A DNA stretch of 64,000 bases from Acinetobacter indicus CIP 110367 (lineage in GTDB: Bacteria; Pseudomonadota; Gammaproteobacteria; Pseudomonadales; Moraxellaceae): NCBI RefSeq assembly GCF_000488255.1, contig NZ_KI530754.1, forward strand, positions 434,001 to 498,000. Direction: 5' to 3'. The notes under the pieces were generated by a model. It did no database searches. It was not told where the DNA came from and saw nothing but the letters and a program-made list of their open reading frames with translations. The number at the start of each line of letters is the position of its first letter. The first letter of the stretch is position 1. Both the position numbers and the translations under genes were made by a program. Shown here in pieces: positions 20,700 through 29,648 of this stretch.

Positions 20700-20797
20700 C
20701 TTTTCTTTTTTCTTTCATTTTCTATTCTGCCGTTTCTTTTTATCTTGCTGTACTGATCTTCTTTTTTCTTTCTTATTTATTCTTTTTATTCAAGCAT
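20700..20797 (+). other. Pyrimidine-rich tract after second NlpE-like gene
   Basis: About 90 bases almost free of G, full of TTTTCT and CTTTT blocks, between the stop codon and the terminator of aceA. Low-complexity; purpose unknown. Confidence 0.6.
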
Positions 20798-20798
20798 A

Positions 20799-20827
20799 AA
20801 AAAACCCTGCAGATGCAGGGTTTTTTC
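20799..20827. terminator. Bidirectional terminator
   Basis: AAACCCTGC and GCAGGGTTT arms with A run before and T run after, between convergent genes. Confidence 0.85.
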
Positions 20828-20842
20828 TAAACCGTCTAACGA

Positions 20843-22444
20843 TTAGCCGTTGAACTGGTTCATTGTGTTTTTCGCATCGTCACCCGCTTTAAGCGCGTTG
20901 TCACCAGCGAAGATTTCTTTGTGGTCATCACCGATATCAGAACCCGCCATTGCTTGGTGTTTCACACAAGCGATACCGCCACGGATTTCTTTACGTTGTA
21001 CGCCAGCAACATAAGCCAACATACCTTCAGAACCGAAGTAACCTTGAGCAAGCTCGTGAGTAGACAGAGCAGCTGTGTGGTAAGTCGGAAGTGTGATTAA
21101 GTGATGGAATACACCCGCTTCACGAGAAGCATCTGCTTGGAATGTACGTACTTTTTCGTCAGCTTCAGCAGCTAATTCAGTGTTGTCGTACTCAGCACTC
21201 ATTAACTTAGCACGGTCGTATGCAGATACATCTTTACCTTCAGCAACCCAACGGTCGTACGCTTGTTGACGGAAGTTTAAAGTCCAGTTGAACGATGGAG
21301 AGTTGTTATAAACAAGCTTCGCATTTGGCACAACTTCACGTACACGGTTCACCATGTGAGCGATTTCTTCAACGTTAGGCGTTGCAGTTTCGATCCAAAG
21401 CAGGTCAGCACCGTTTTGTAAGCTGGTTACACAGTCAAGTACAACGCGGTCAATTTGAGTGCCTTCACGGAACTGGTACAGGCCAGATGCTAAACGCTTA
21501 GGACGGTGTAATTTACCATCACGCTTGATCAGGATTTCGTCTTCTTTCGCTTCAGAGATGTCAATTTCTTGAGTGTCTAAGTAGCTGATGTATTGAGAAG
21601 CGATGTCGCCTTGCTCTTTAACCACTGGGATTTTTTGAGTCAAGTCAGCGCCTTCAGAGTCAGTACGCGCAACGATGATACCGTCGTCAAGACCCATTTC
21701 TAAGAATGCATAGCGAAGCGCGTGGATTTTCGCGATGAAGTCTTCGTGTGGAACAGTTACTTTACCTGCTTGGTGACCACATTGTTTCGCATCAGAAACC
21801 TGGTTTTCGATTTGCAGTGCACAAGCACCCGCTTCGATCATTTTCTTCGCAAGTAAGTAAGTTGCTTCTTCGTTACCGAAACCAGCATCGATGTCGGCAA
21901 TAATTGGCACAACGTGAGTTTCAAAGTTGTCGATTTGAGCAGTGATTTCAGCTGCTTTAGCAGTGTCACCTGCGTCTTGTGCTTTTTTCAGTGCACGGAA
22001 CAAATCGTTTAATTCTTTTGCGTCAGCTTGACGTAAGAAAGTGTAGATTTCTTCGATCAATGCAGGAACAGAAGTTTTTTCGTGCATAGATTGGTCAGGA
22101 AGTGGACCGAATTCTGAACGAAGTGCAGCAACCATCCAGCCAGACAGGTAGATATAACGCTTAGAGGTTGTACCGAAGTATTTTTTGTTCGCAATCATTT
22201 TTTGTTGCGCAACAAAACCGTGCCAGCAACCTAATGATTGAGTATACTTGCTGCTGTCTGCATCGTATTCAGCCATATCACGACGCATAATCGCAGCTGT
22301 ATATTTAGCAATGTCTAAACCAGTTTTGAAACGGTTTTGCATCTGCATACGCGCAGCATCTTCAGGACTGATGTCTGCCCAAGTGTTACCGAATTTCGCT
22401 TTCAATTCGCGGATTGCATCAATCGCTGTTTGGTATGTAGTCAT
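20843..22444 (-). CDS. aceA: Isocitrate lyase
   Basis: Splits isocitrate to glyoxylate and succinate in the glyoxylate bypass, needed for growth on acetate and fatty acids. 533 residues from the ATG at 22444 (AGGAA upstream); the longer frame to 22498 is not used. The active-site motif is KQCGH (in SDAKQCGHQAGKV), the form found in the long isocitrate lyases of Pseudomonas and relatives rather than KKCGH. Other family stretches are LLWIETATPNVEE and YNNSPSFNWTL. Malate synthase is not in the window. A LysR regulator is divergent upstream. Confidence 0.97.
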   Translation of the reverse strand: MTTYQTAIDAIRELKAKFGNTWADISPEDAARMQMQNRFKTGLDIAKYTAAIMRRDMAEYDADSSKYTQSLGCWHGFVAQQKMIANKKYFGTTSKRYIYLSGWMVAALRSEFGPLPDQSMHEKTSVPALIEEIYTFLRQADAKELNDLFRALKKAQDAGDTAKAAEITAQIDNFETHVVPIIADIDAGFGNEEATYLLAKKMIEAGACALQIENQVSDAKQCGHQAGKVTVPHEDFIAKIHALRYAFLEMGLDDGIIVARTDSEGADLTQKIPVVKEQGDIASQYISYLDTQEIDISEAKEDEILIKRDGKLHRPKRLASGLYQFREGTQIDRVVLDCVTSLQNGADLLWIETATPNVEEIAHMVNRVREVVPNAKLVYNNSPSFNWTLNFRQQAYDRWVAEGKDVSAYDRAKLMSAEYDNTELAAEADEKVRTFQADASREAGVFHHLITLPTYHTAALSTHELAQGYFGSEGMLAYVAGVQRKEIRGGIACVKHQAMAGSDIGDDHKEIFAGDNALKAGDDAKNTMNQFNG

Positions 22445-23081
22445 GATATTTTCCTGTATTAATTTTAGGATTTTCTCCAACGAAATGACTAAAATCATAC
22501 CTCTGGATGTGTTCAGATTTAGAGCACTTCGTCGTGTTGAGTACAGATTAGAGTGAGTTAGAAAATTAATCCAATATCCTCAAAGAATCTTCACTATTTA
22601 TTTAAAAAATATGTAGATCAAAGTCGTATCCGAAAATTTATATTACAAAACAAATATTTGATTTTTATTAAATAAATTTTATTTTACAATTCAAAAAACC
22701 GATTAAAAAACGCACCATTTGCTTTTTTTATATTCATTATACTTAAGTCGGGTACGGCTTTTTCCGTACAAAATCAAGGCAATATCCGGCTTATTTTTAG
22801 CTTGGTAGAGCCAACCTGACAGTGAATAGAAGAAGACCATGCTTGTGTTGAGTCGCTCAACTCAAGCATTTCTGCAGGTGGATGTGATGAGGTTTGAATC
22901 AACCCGACACGCGCTGATTGAAGCCGCTTAAACCTCGCGCGAATTGGGGCGAAAAACCCGGTAAATATGCAGGAATTGATCCGATCAGGGGACAGGCTTT
23001 TTCGGTAATTGTTCTACCCAAGCCTTCAGGCTTATGGCATAATCCAAATAATTTCTTGGGTTTATTTTCGGTATTTTTTTT
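22445..23081. other. Intergenic region between aceA and lysR regulator
   Basis: About 640 bases. It has an A+T-rich part after aceA and a more G+C-rich part (about 22780-23040) holding a 12-base hairpin GCTTGTGTTGAG-TCG-CTCAACTCAAGC (one mismatch, 22841-22867). A 31-codon open frame starts in the hairpin (ATG at 22839) but I see no support for it as a gene. It may be a regulatory leader or an RNA; function unknown. Confidence 0.5.
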
Positions 23082-24071
23082 ATGAATCTGGAGCGGGTCG
23101 ATCTCAACCTTCTAATTTACCTGGACGTATTACTTCGCGAAAAAAATGTCACTCGAGCAGCTGAACAATTGGGCGTTACCCAACCCGCCATGAGTAACAT
23201 TTTACGTCGTCTACGTAACTTATTTAATGATCCCCTGCTCATCCGCTCATCTGAAGGGATGACTCCGACTGAACGCGCACTGGAATTACAACCGCGTATT
23301 CGGGATGCCCTGTCCGATTTATCCATGATTCTGGAACCCCGTACCGAGTTCCGCCCGTATACCTCCAATCGCGTATTCCGGATTATGACTTCAGATTATG
23401 CTGAAGCTACCCTAGTGCCGCGTCTGGTTAAAGCCTTGCGTTCTGAAGCGCCGAATGTGGTGCTCGACTTTCTGACCCCAAGTGATGTGTCCTATCGTGA
23501 CATGGAACAAGGCAAGGTAGACCTAGCCATCAACCGCTTTAATGAAATTCCGCAAAGTTTCCACCAGGTACTGGTCTGGCGTGACAGTTTTTCCTGTCTA
23601 CTCAATCAGAAACACCCGGCGGCCGGCAACCTGAACCTAAAAAGCTATTTAGATGCACAGCATATCTGGGTCTCTAAAACCGGTATGGGCGTTGGCTTTG
23701 GCGTTAATCCTGAAAAACAGGCCGGATTAGGCTGGATTGATCAGGCACTGGAGCGGATTGGTCAAAAACGTAAGATTTCGGTATTTACCCGTCATTATCA
23801 GATGCCGGCACTCTTGGCATCCAATGTGGATCTGGTGGCCACCTTACCGACCCGAATTGCCCGCTTACAGGCCAAAAGCCAGAATCTGCTGATTAAAGAC
23901 CCGCCGTTTTATATTCCGGAATTTGAATTGAAGATGGCCTGGTGTCCGTTACTGCATCATCATCCGGCGCATCGCTGGTTACGCCAGCTGATTCTGTATG
24001 TGGCCCGTCAAATGATTGAAGAAGAAAACCGTGAGTTTTTAATGAATAACTCACAATTTTCTCACTTTTGA
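23082..24071 (+). CDS. LysR-family regulator next to aceA
   Basis: 329-residue LysR-type regulator. The N-terminal winged helix is clear (LNLLIYLDVLLREKNVTRAAEQLGVTQPAMSNILRRLRNLF; residues 8-50), then an effector-binding domain. The start ATG at 23082 follows a T-rich stretch with no strong ribosome site. Its position divergent from aceA suggests control of the glyoxylate bypass or an acetate/acyl signal, but this is inferred from position only. It closely resembles the NodD/LeuO-type subgroup in layout. Confidence 0.9.
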   Translation: MNLERVDLNLLIYLDVLLREKNVTRAAEQLGVTQPAMSNILRRLRNLFNDPLLIRSSEGMTPTERALELQPRIRDALSDLSMILEPRTEFRPYTSNRVFRIMTSDYAEATLVPRLVKALRSEAPNVVLDFLTPSDVSYRDMEQGKVDLAINRFNEIPQSFHQVLVWRDSFSCLLNQKHPAAGNLNLKSYLDAQHIWVSKTGMGVGFGVNPEKQAGLGWIDQALERIGQKRKISVFTRHYQMPALLASNVDLVATLPTRIARLQAKSQNLLIKDPPFYIPEFELKMAWCPLLHHHPAHRWLRQLILYVARQMIEEENREFLMNNSQFSHF

Positions 24072-24195
24072 CAAAAAACGCTCATAAATCTCTCTTTTTA
24101 AAGCTTATACTAAGATGAACATGAGTAGTGCCCGGTGCACTACTCGATATTTTTGACGTTAAAAATATTCAGAATAAAAATCCGCAGGTGGATTC

Positions 24196-25512
24196 GTGAG
24201 CCTCTTCCAGAACATTGTTATTATTTTCATACTGATTGCAGGAGCAGGTTTTTTATCACTGACCGAGATCGCCCTGGCCGGTGCGCGTAAGGTCAAATTA
24301 AAAATTCTGGCTGAAGCCGGAGATGAACGTGCGCAAAAAGTGCTGGATTTACAGGAAAACTCGGCAGACTTTTTTGCCGCCTCGCAAATTGGCTTGAATG
24401 CGATTGCCATTTTAGGCGGTATTTTAGGTGAAGGTGCTTTTCGCCCGTATTTTTATGATTTTGTCACCCGCTTCTATACCGGACCGTGGGCCGAAACCCT
24501 CAGCTTCGCGCTGTCTTTTACCTTAGTCACCTCTTTATTTATTCTGTTCGCCGACCTGATGCCGAAACGCCTGGCCATGATTGCACCAGAGAAAATTTCT
24601 ATTTCCGTGATCAATCCAGTACAGGTATTTATTACCGTCTGCAAACCGCTGGCCTGGTTTATTAATGCCATCGCCAATATGCTGTTCCGGCTGTTTAAGG
24701 TCAATACCATCCGCGATGACAATATTACCTTTGATGATATTTCCGCAGTGATGGATGCCGGCGCCCAAGCGGGTGTGTTGCAAAAACAGGAACATCACTT
24801 TATTGAAAACGTGTTTGAACTGGAAGAACGTAATGTCCCATCCAGCATGACCACGCGTGAAAATGTGGTGTACTTTACCCTAAATGAAGCCGAAGACAGC
24901 ATTCGCCAGAAACTGGCCGAGTTCCCCTATTCCAAATTTCTGGTCTGTAATGAGAATATTGATCAAGTGATTGGCTATGTTGATGCCAAAGATATTCTGG
25001 TACGGATTCTGAATAACCAGAAAATTAACCAGCTGAATGAATCAACCATTCGTAATGTACTCACCATTCCCGATACTCTGACCCTATCTGAAGTACTGGA
25101 CCGCTTCCGTTCGACCAAAGAAAAATTTGCGGTGGTGATTAATGAATATGCACTGGTGGTCGGCGTCATTACCCTGTCCGATATTATGATTACCGTAATG
25201 GGCGACTGGGTAACCCCTATTGAAGAAGAACAGCAGATTATTAAACGTGATAATAATTCATGGCTGATTGATGGCAGTACCCCAATTGAAGACATGAAAC
25301 ATGCACTTGAAATTGAAGAAATGCCCGATGAAGAAAACTATGAAACCTTAGCCGGTTTTATGATGTATCAGCTGCGTAAAATTCCGCGTCCAGCCGATAC
25401 CGTGTTATATGGCGGTTATAAATTTGAAGTGGTCGATGTCGATCATTTTAAAATTGACCAGCTGTTGGTGACACGTTTACTGGAAAATAACCAGCCGCCG
25501 GAACAGGAATAA
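24196..25512 (+). CDS. CNNM / CorC-type membrane protein (HlyC/CorC family)
   Basis: 438 residues: an N-terminal CNNM membrane domain of about 4 hydrophobic helices (from about residues 5, 60, 100, 140), a CBS pair near residues 215-330 (TRENVVYFTLNEAEDSI, YVDAKDILVRILNN, VVINEYALVVGVITLSDI), and a CorC_HlyC domain at the C terminus (SWLIDGSTPIEDMKHALEI, YETLAGFMMYQLRKIPRPAD). Family members move or tolerate Mg2+/Co2+, but the role is not certain; YtfL-like. The GTG start has AGGTGG upstream. Single gene with a terminator. Confidence 0.9.
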   Translation: MSLFQNIVIIFILIAGAGFLSLTEIALAGARKVKLKILAEAGDERAQKVLDLQENSADFFAASQIGLNAIAILGGILGEGAFRPYFYDFVTRFYTGPWAETLSFALSFTLVTSLFILFADLMPKRLAMIAPEKISISVINPVQVFITVCKPLAWFINAIANMLFRLFKVNTIRDDNITFDDISAVMDAGAQAGVLQKQEHHFIENVFELEERNVPSSMTTRENVVYFTLNEAEDSIRQKLAEFPYSKFLVCNENIDQVIGYVDAKDILVRILNNQKINQLNESTIRNVLTIPDTLTLSEVLDRFRSTKEKFAVVINEYALVVGVITLSDIMITVMGDWVTPIEEEQQIIKRDNNSWLIDGSTPIEDMKHALEIEEMPDEENYETLAGFMMYQLRKIPRPADTVLYGGYKFEVVDVDHFKIDQLLVTRLLENNQPPEQE

Positions 25513-25539
25513 TCCATCTTCCTCCAATTAACAGCCATA

Positions 25540-25567
25540 AAAAACCTTCTAGACTCTAGAAGGTTTT
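25540..25567. terminator. Bidirectional terminator
   Basis: AACCTTCTAG and CTAGAAGGTT arms with a 3-base loop and T run; A run on the other side. Confidence 0.85.
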
Positions 25568-25585
25568 TTTCATGCAGCAATTCAC

Positions 25586-26092
25586 TTAAAACTGACGCAG
25601 CAATTCATCCAGCACCGCCTGATAGTGAATGGCAATGTCATCTTCCAGAATTTTATAGGCGCTGTCGAACTGCACCATTGGCCAGCCTTCTTTCCAGAAC
25701 GGGAAAATATTGTGCAGGTCATGGGTCACAATCGCATCTTCACGGACAATAGCTTGTGCAATTTGTGCCAGTACCTGGGCGGTTTCTGCGCCATCAATGG
25801 CCAGATAATCAATCTGACGAGCTTTTAAAATACGAATCCGGTCTTTTTTATAGCGGATTTTTTTGGCTTGGGCTTCATTTAGGCTCAATGCCAGCGTCAC
25901 CGCTTCAACAAATTTTTCTTCAAAAGATTGATGCAATGCCACCAAGGCCTGTTTATGCGCTTCCTGACGTCCCACTTTTCCACCTTTGCGGATAATCTCT
26001 TTGGCTTCGCTATTGAGCACATCATTCTTCATACTCTGAAGGATGTCTATAATTTCAATATCGCTTAAAGATTCAGGAGACTGGTCAATCAT
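25586..26092 (-). CDS. Conserved hypothetical protein
   Basis: 168-residue soluble protein without signal peptide or membrane segments. Helical, acidic N terminus (ESLSDIEIIDILQSM), then a basic stretch (KKIRYKKDRIRILKARQ) and C-terminal helices ending DELLRQF. No catalytic motif or known family recognised. ATG at 26092 fits. Convergent with the CorC-type gene; a WYL regulator follows upstream in the same direction. Confidence 0.75.
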   Translation of the reverse strand: MIDQSPESLSDIEIIDILQSMKNDVLNSEAKEIIRKGGKVGRQEAHKQALVALHQSFEEKFVEAVTLALSLNEAQAKKIRYKKDRIRILKARQIDYLAIDGAETAQVLAQIAQAIVREDAIVTHDLHNIFPFWKEGWPMVQFDSAYKILEDDIAIHYQAVLDELLRQF

Positions 26093-26233
26093 GAAATAGC
26101 CTTGGGCAAAAAGTAAAAGACTATTTTCGCATAATTTCGCTTAAAGCTCGACAGATTCCGTAGCAATTATGACAGGAATAAGGGGGCCAATTTTAATGGT
26201 CATCAAAACTCAAATGTACACCCACAACACGAA

Positions 26234-27130
26234 TTAATGCAGATAATGGCTAAGGCTCTGCTCCAGCTCGGTTTGTAAATGCAGCGGCGCTACAATTTTG
26301 ACATAGGGAATCCAGTAGCGCACCAGCGGATAAAGCTGAATATGATGGCGAATCTGGCAGGAAATCAGCAGGCTGCCACACGGCTTTTCTTCCAGGATCT
26401 GCTGCTTTGGAAACAGCCGGCGCTGTTTAAAATACAGCGCGGCATCTGCCGCAACCGATAAATGTACTTCCTGCTGTTCATGACCAAACCAGATACCTTC
26501 TTCATCTTCCAGCTGTTGCAGAATAGCCGGATCATGCTCAAACGGGTCCAGTTCATAGCTGAGTTCAATCTGCTCAATCAGGCTCAGGCGATACACTTTT
26601 AAGGTATCCGAATGCACCGCAGCCAGATACCAGTTACCATGATGATGAATCAGGCGATAAGGCTGCACCCGACGGGACTTGTTTTTATAGACAAAGCCAA
26701 TGTACTGACGCTGCTGAATGGCTTGGGTCAGGGTTTTAAAATGTTCGGCATATTGGCTACTGTCTTCATAATCATAACCTTTGGCGGAAAACACCAGATT
26801 GGCACGATGATCCATCAGCTCACGTAGGAACGAAATATCCAGCGAGGGATAAAGATCGCTAATGCCCGACAACTGGGCAAAGTTCTGGATATCCTGAAGT
26901 TTAAACCGTCCCAAATAGGAAGCATCAAGATAGTATTTTTTGCTGCGTTTGTCCTGCAATAAAGGTAGATAGGCATTCAGCCGATCAAAGTCACGTTCAA
27001 TGGTGCGGGTGCTGACTTTAAATTCCTGGGCCAGTTCCGGAATACTCAGCTGATGCCCTACATTGAGTTTGGTTAAAATACTGACCAGCCGTTCAGCCAG
27101 TCGTTCATGTGTTGAAGTAACACACTTCAT
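26234..27130 (-). CDS. WYL-domain transcriptional regulator
   Basis: 298 residues. An N-terminal HTH of the DeoR/HTH_11 kind (LSIPELAQEFKVSTRTIERDFDRLN, residues 28-53) is followed by a WYL domain (from about residue 140: IGFVYKNKSRRVQPYRLIHHHGNWYLAAV) and a C-terminal WCX-like part. WYL regulators often bind nucleic acid or nucleotides and sit near defence or DNA-repair genes; here the near neighbour is an unknown 168-residue gene and no defence genes are seen. The leading ATG at 27130 is not preceded by a clear ribosome site. Confidence 0.9.
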   Translation of the reverse strand: MKCVTSTHERLAERLVSILTKLNVGHQLSIPELAQEFKVSTRTIERDFDRLNAYLPLLQDKRSKKYYLDASYLGRFKLQDIQNFAQLSGISDLYPSLDISFLRELMDHRANLVFSAKGYDYEDSSQYAEHFKTLTQAIQQRQYIGFVYKNKSRRVQPYRLIHHHGNWYLAAVHSDTLKVYRLSLIEQIELSYELDPFEHDPAILQQLEDEEGIWFGHEQQEVHLSVAADAALYFKQRRLFPKQQILEEKPCGSLLISCQIRHHIQLYPLVRYWIPYVKIVAPLHLQTELEQSLSHYLH

Positions 27131-27298
27131 GATACCCTCATGGTGCTGTTTTAAGGCACTGTTTTTTCTATCAATTAAACAACCGTAAATTAAAATTTAT
27201 TAAATAAAAAATCATATAAATAATTAGACCAAAACTTAAATACATTTACGTTAAAAGTAAATCAAAATACGTATCACAAGGCTGCATTCAGCTTAGAC

Positions 27299-27469
27299 TT
27301 AAGGCTTATTCTGATCTAGGCGATCAACATAACGCTCTAAATGCAGCATGGCACTATACACCCGGTGGATATCTGCCAGACCTATTTTTTGACGGATAAT
27401 GGCCCGATGAATGCGCCTTAAAGCACGTATATTCTGGGTGGTGGTATATGCTGTAGATGAAATTCTCAT
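27299..27469 (-). CDS. Small basic protein, 56 residues
   Basis: Missed by a 60-codon threshold. ATG at 27469 with GAGGG 7 bases upstream; stop at 27299. The protein starts MRISSTAYTTTQNIRALRR and has a charged, helical character with IRQKIGLADIHRVYSAMLHL and ends VDRLDQNKP. Composition and ribosome site make it look real. Function unknown; it lies alone between the WYL regulator and a quinone oxidoreductase. The plus-strand frame on the same bases is less protein-like. Confidence 0.6.
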   Translation of the reverse strand: MRISSTAYTTTQNIRALRRIHRAIIRQKIGLADIHRVYSAMLHLERYVDRLDQNKP

Positions 27470-27653
27470 GATTCTGCCCTCTGTCTCTTCATTGAAATAT
27501 CCAGTTTATTTTTATGATGTCTGTTTTGGATGTGGGCTAATGTACAACACAGTTTCGACAGGTTGTGTCAAATACATCACATATATTTTAATTTTTAGTA
27601 AAACTTGTACAGTTTAAGTAATAAACATCAATGTACTAACTTGAGATAAGCAT

Positions 27654-27684
27654 AAAAAAGACCGGCTATAGCCGGTCTTTTTTA
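27654..27684. terminator. Bidirectional terminator
   Basis: Perfect palindrome AAGACCGGCTA/TAGCCGGTCTT (about 27658-27679) with A run before and T run after. Confidence 0.85.
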
Positions 27685-27693
27685 GATGCCGAA

Positions 27694-28686
27694 TTAAATA
27701 ATTTCTACCACAACCTTGCCAATATGATCACCGGTATCCATAGTCGCATGCGCTTCCTGGATCTGATCAAATTTAAAGGTTTTAAAAATCATCGGCAGAC
27801 ATTCACCTTTGCTCAATAATGGCCACACTGTGTCTTGCAAGCCTTGGGCAATTTCAGCTTTTTCTGCAGTATTACGCGCACGCATGGTCGAACCGGTAAT
27901 GGTCAGGCGCTTCATCATAATCGGGCCAAGTTTCACATCTTTGGCTTTGGCACCGCCCAAGAACGCGATATAAACCAGACGACCATCACGGCGTAACAGG
28001 TTCAGGTTACGTTCCAGATAAGGTGCACCAACGATATCTAAAATAACATCGACGCCGCCATTGTCAGTCTGTTCATTAATCACCTGCTCAAAATCTTGTG
28101 TCTTGTAGTTAATGGCGGTGGTCAGGTGTGAAATAGCCGCAACTTTTTCATCTGAACCGACAGTCGCAAAGGTTTTCATGCCCAGCGCATTACATAACAT
28201 CAGCGCTGTGGTGCCAATACCGCTGCTGCCGCCATGTACCAGTACTGTTTCGCCAGCCTTGGCTTGTCCCATCTGGAACACGTTTGCCCACACGGTAAAG
28301 AAAGTTTCAGGAATGGCGGCAGCCTGTACAAAACTCAAGCCTTCAGGAATGGTCAGGGTCTGGCTTTCCGGAACCACACAATATTCTGCATAGCCACCGC
28401 CATTGGTCAGGCCACAAACTTTATCGCCGACTTTAAATTTGCTGACCTCTGCGCCTACAGCTACCACTTCACCTGCCACTTCCAGACCCGGCACAGGTGT
28501 TACCCCTTTCGGCATTGGATAAAGGCCTTGGCGCTGCAAGATATCCGGGCGGTTTAAACCAAAGGCATGAACCTTAACCAGCACATCATTGGCTGCCGGT
28601 GTCGGAATAGCCACACTTTCATAGGCCAGTTTTTCCGGGCCGCCTGGTTCTGTAATAATGACCTGCTGCATCGTCGCTTGTGACAT
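27694..28686 (-). CDS. NAD(P)H:quinone oxidoreductase (PIG3/QOR-like)
   Basis: Medium-chain dehydrogenase/reductase without zinc ligands, of the quinone oxidoreductase class. 330 residues, with PVPGLEVAGEVVAVGAEV, the nucleotide motif VLVHGGSSGIGTTALML (about residues 148-164) and YIAFLGGAKA. The pattern LNRPDILQRQGLYP at the N terminus is typical of PIG3-like enzymes. NADPH-dependent quinone reduction is expected; the substrate is not known. Divergent from the thioredoxin-like gene. Confidence 0.88.
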   Translation of the reverse strand: MSQATMQQVIITEPGGPEKLAYESVAIPTPAANDVLVKVHAFGLNRPDILQRQGLYPMPKGVTPVPGLEVAGEVVAVGAEVSKFKVGDKVCGLTNGGGYAEYCVVPESQTLTIPEGLSFVQAAAIPETFFTVWANVFQMGQAKAGETVLVHGGSSGIGTTALMLCNALGMKTFATVGSDEKVAAISHLTTAINYKTQDFEQVINEQTDNGGVDVILDIVGAPYLERNLNLLRRDGRLVYIAFLGGAKAKDVKLGPIMMKRLTITGSTMRARNTAEKAEIAQGLQDTVWPLLSKGECLPMIFKTFKFDQIQEAHATMDTGDHIGKVVVEII

Positions 28687-28815
28687 GGATTTTCCTTAAT
28701 TGTTCAGTGCAAGTTTCTGTGCTCTATTTGAACATAGATAAATGACGGAATGAAGCCAAGCCGGACTTATGTATAATGAGATGTATATTTCGCAGATTGA
28801 TAACTCAGGTGAGCC

Positions 28816-29178
28816 ATGACCCAAGTCATCGACTATAACGAAAATAATTACAGTGAATTTGAATGGTTTGATGGCTTTGCCGTGATCCGCTTTTATGCAG
28901 ACTGGTGTGCACCCTGCGTACAGAATTTTCCGGTGTTTGCCGAACTGGCCGGCTATTATGCCTACCATCAGCCAGAGATTAAATTTGGCAAGATCAATGT
29001 CGATCAATCTCCTATTCTCACCCTGCGTTATCATGTCTATGGATTACCTTCGACCCTGATTTTCAAGCAGGGACAGATCATCCACAGAATTGCAGGGGTC
29101 AAAAGTCTGACAGAGATGAAATCTATTCTAGCGCAGCTTTTGGATGATTCTTCTCAGCCTGTAGATTTAAGAGAATAA
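28816..29178 (+). CDS. Thioredoxin-fold protein
   Basis: 120 residues with the active-site WCAPC (FYADWCAPCVQNF near residues 33-37) and the cis-Pro turn YGLPSTLIF near residue 78. Thiol-disulfide exchange in the cytoplasm; no signal peptide. The start ATG follows GGTGA. A single gene. A 470-base stretch without a convincing gene follows. Confidence 0.9.
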   Translation: MTQVIDYNENNYSEFEWFDGFAVIRFYADWCAPCVQNFPVFAELAGYYAYHQPEIKFGKINVDQSPILTLRYHVYGLPSTLIFKQGQIIHRIAGVKSLTEMKSILAQLLDDSSQPVDLRE

Positions 29179-29603
29179 ATGCTATTTTCTATTTCACTGA
29201 AGTTTAGATTGCCCACCTTAAAATTTAGTGGGTTAAAACCACGTCTGATCGCCCTTGAGCATACGCTCACCCCTCTCCTCCGGATAGTAAAGTAGTGAAT
29301 AGTCATCCGCCCGATGATCAGCACTATGCTTAGCGCAGCGACTGCTATTTTTTGCACTATGATAAGCAGATTGAAAATTCTCCTGATCACTCTCGATGGA
29401 TTTTTCAATTATTCGTCATTTAATCGTAACCACACTTTGATTGCTCTGCCTGAACTCTACTGGCACAGCCAAACATAAGCGCAATATAAATAAAATCTTG
29501 TGTATCTTCCCGCTCTACACCAGATTGTATAGAGTAAGAATATTCGCGTAGATCATTAAGTTTGAAATAGACACAGCAGTCCCACCAAGAATCTAAAAGC
29601 CAT
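29179..29603. other. Gap with possible decayed coding sequence
   Basis: No convincing gene. On the minus strand two frames have protein-like composition but lack a good start: 29420-29600 (ending SKCGYD, with REDTQDFIYIALMFGC) and a following one up to about 29230 (ending MLKGDQTWF). The first runs into the cysN terminator at its 5' side. They may be remains of a lost gene. Confidence 0.35.
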
Positions 29604-29633
29604 AAAAAAAACCCACCTTGCGGTAGGTTTTCT
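29604..29633 (-). terminator. Terminator of cysN
   Basis: On the minus strand AAAACCTACC pairs with GGTGGGTTTT (one wobble) around GCAA and is followed by eight T. Confidence 0.75.
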
Positions 29634-29648
29634 TTAACCAGCCCAGTC

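Noticed and set aside
22880..22930. tRNA-like T-arm (GGTTTGAATCAACC)
   Set aside because: The stem is only four pairs and no matching acceptor or anticodon arms are present.
27411..27617. 68-codon plus-strand frame
   Set aside because: Overlaps the more protein-like 56-residue minus-strand gene and the A+T-rich gap; hydrophobic, Cys-rich random look.
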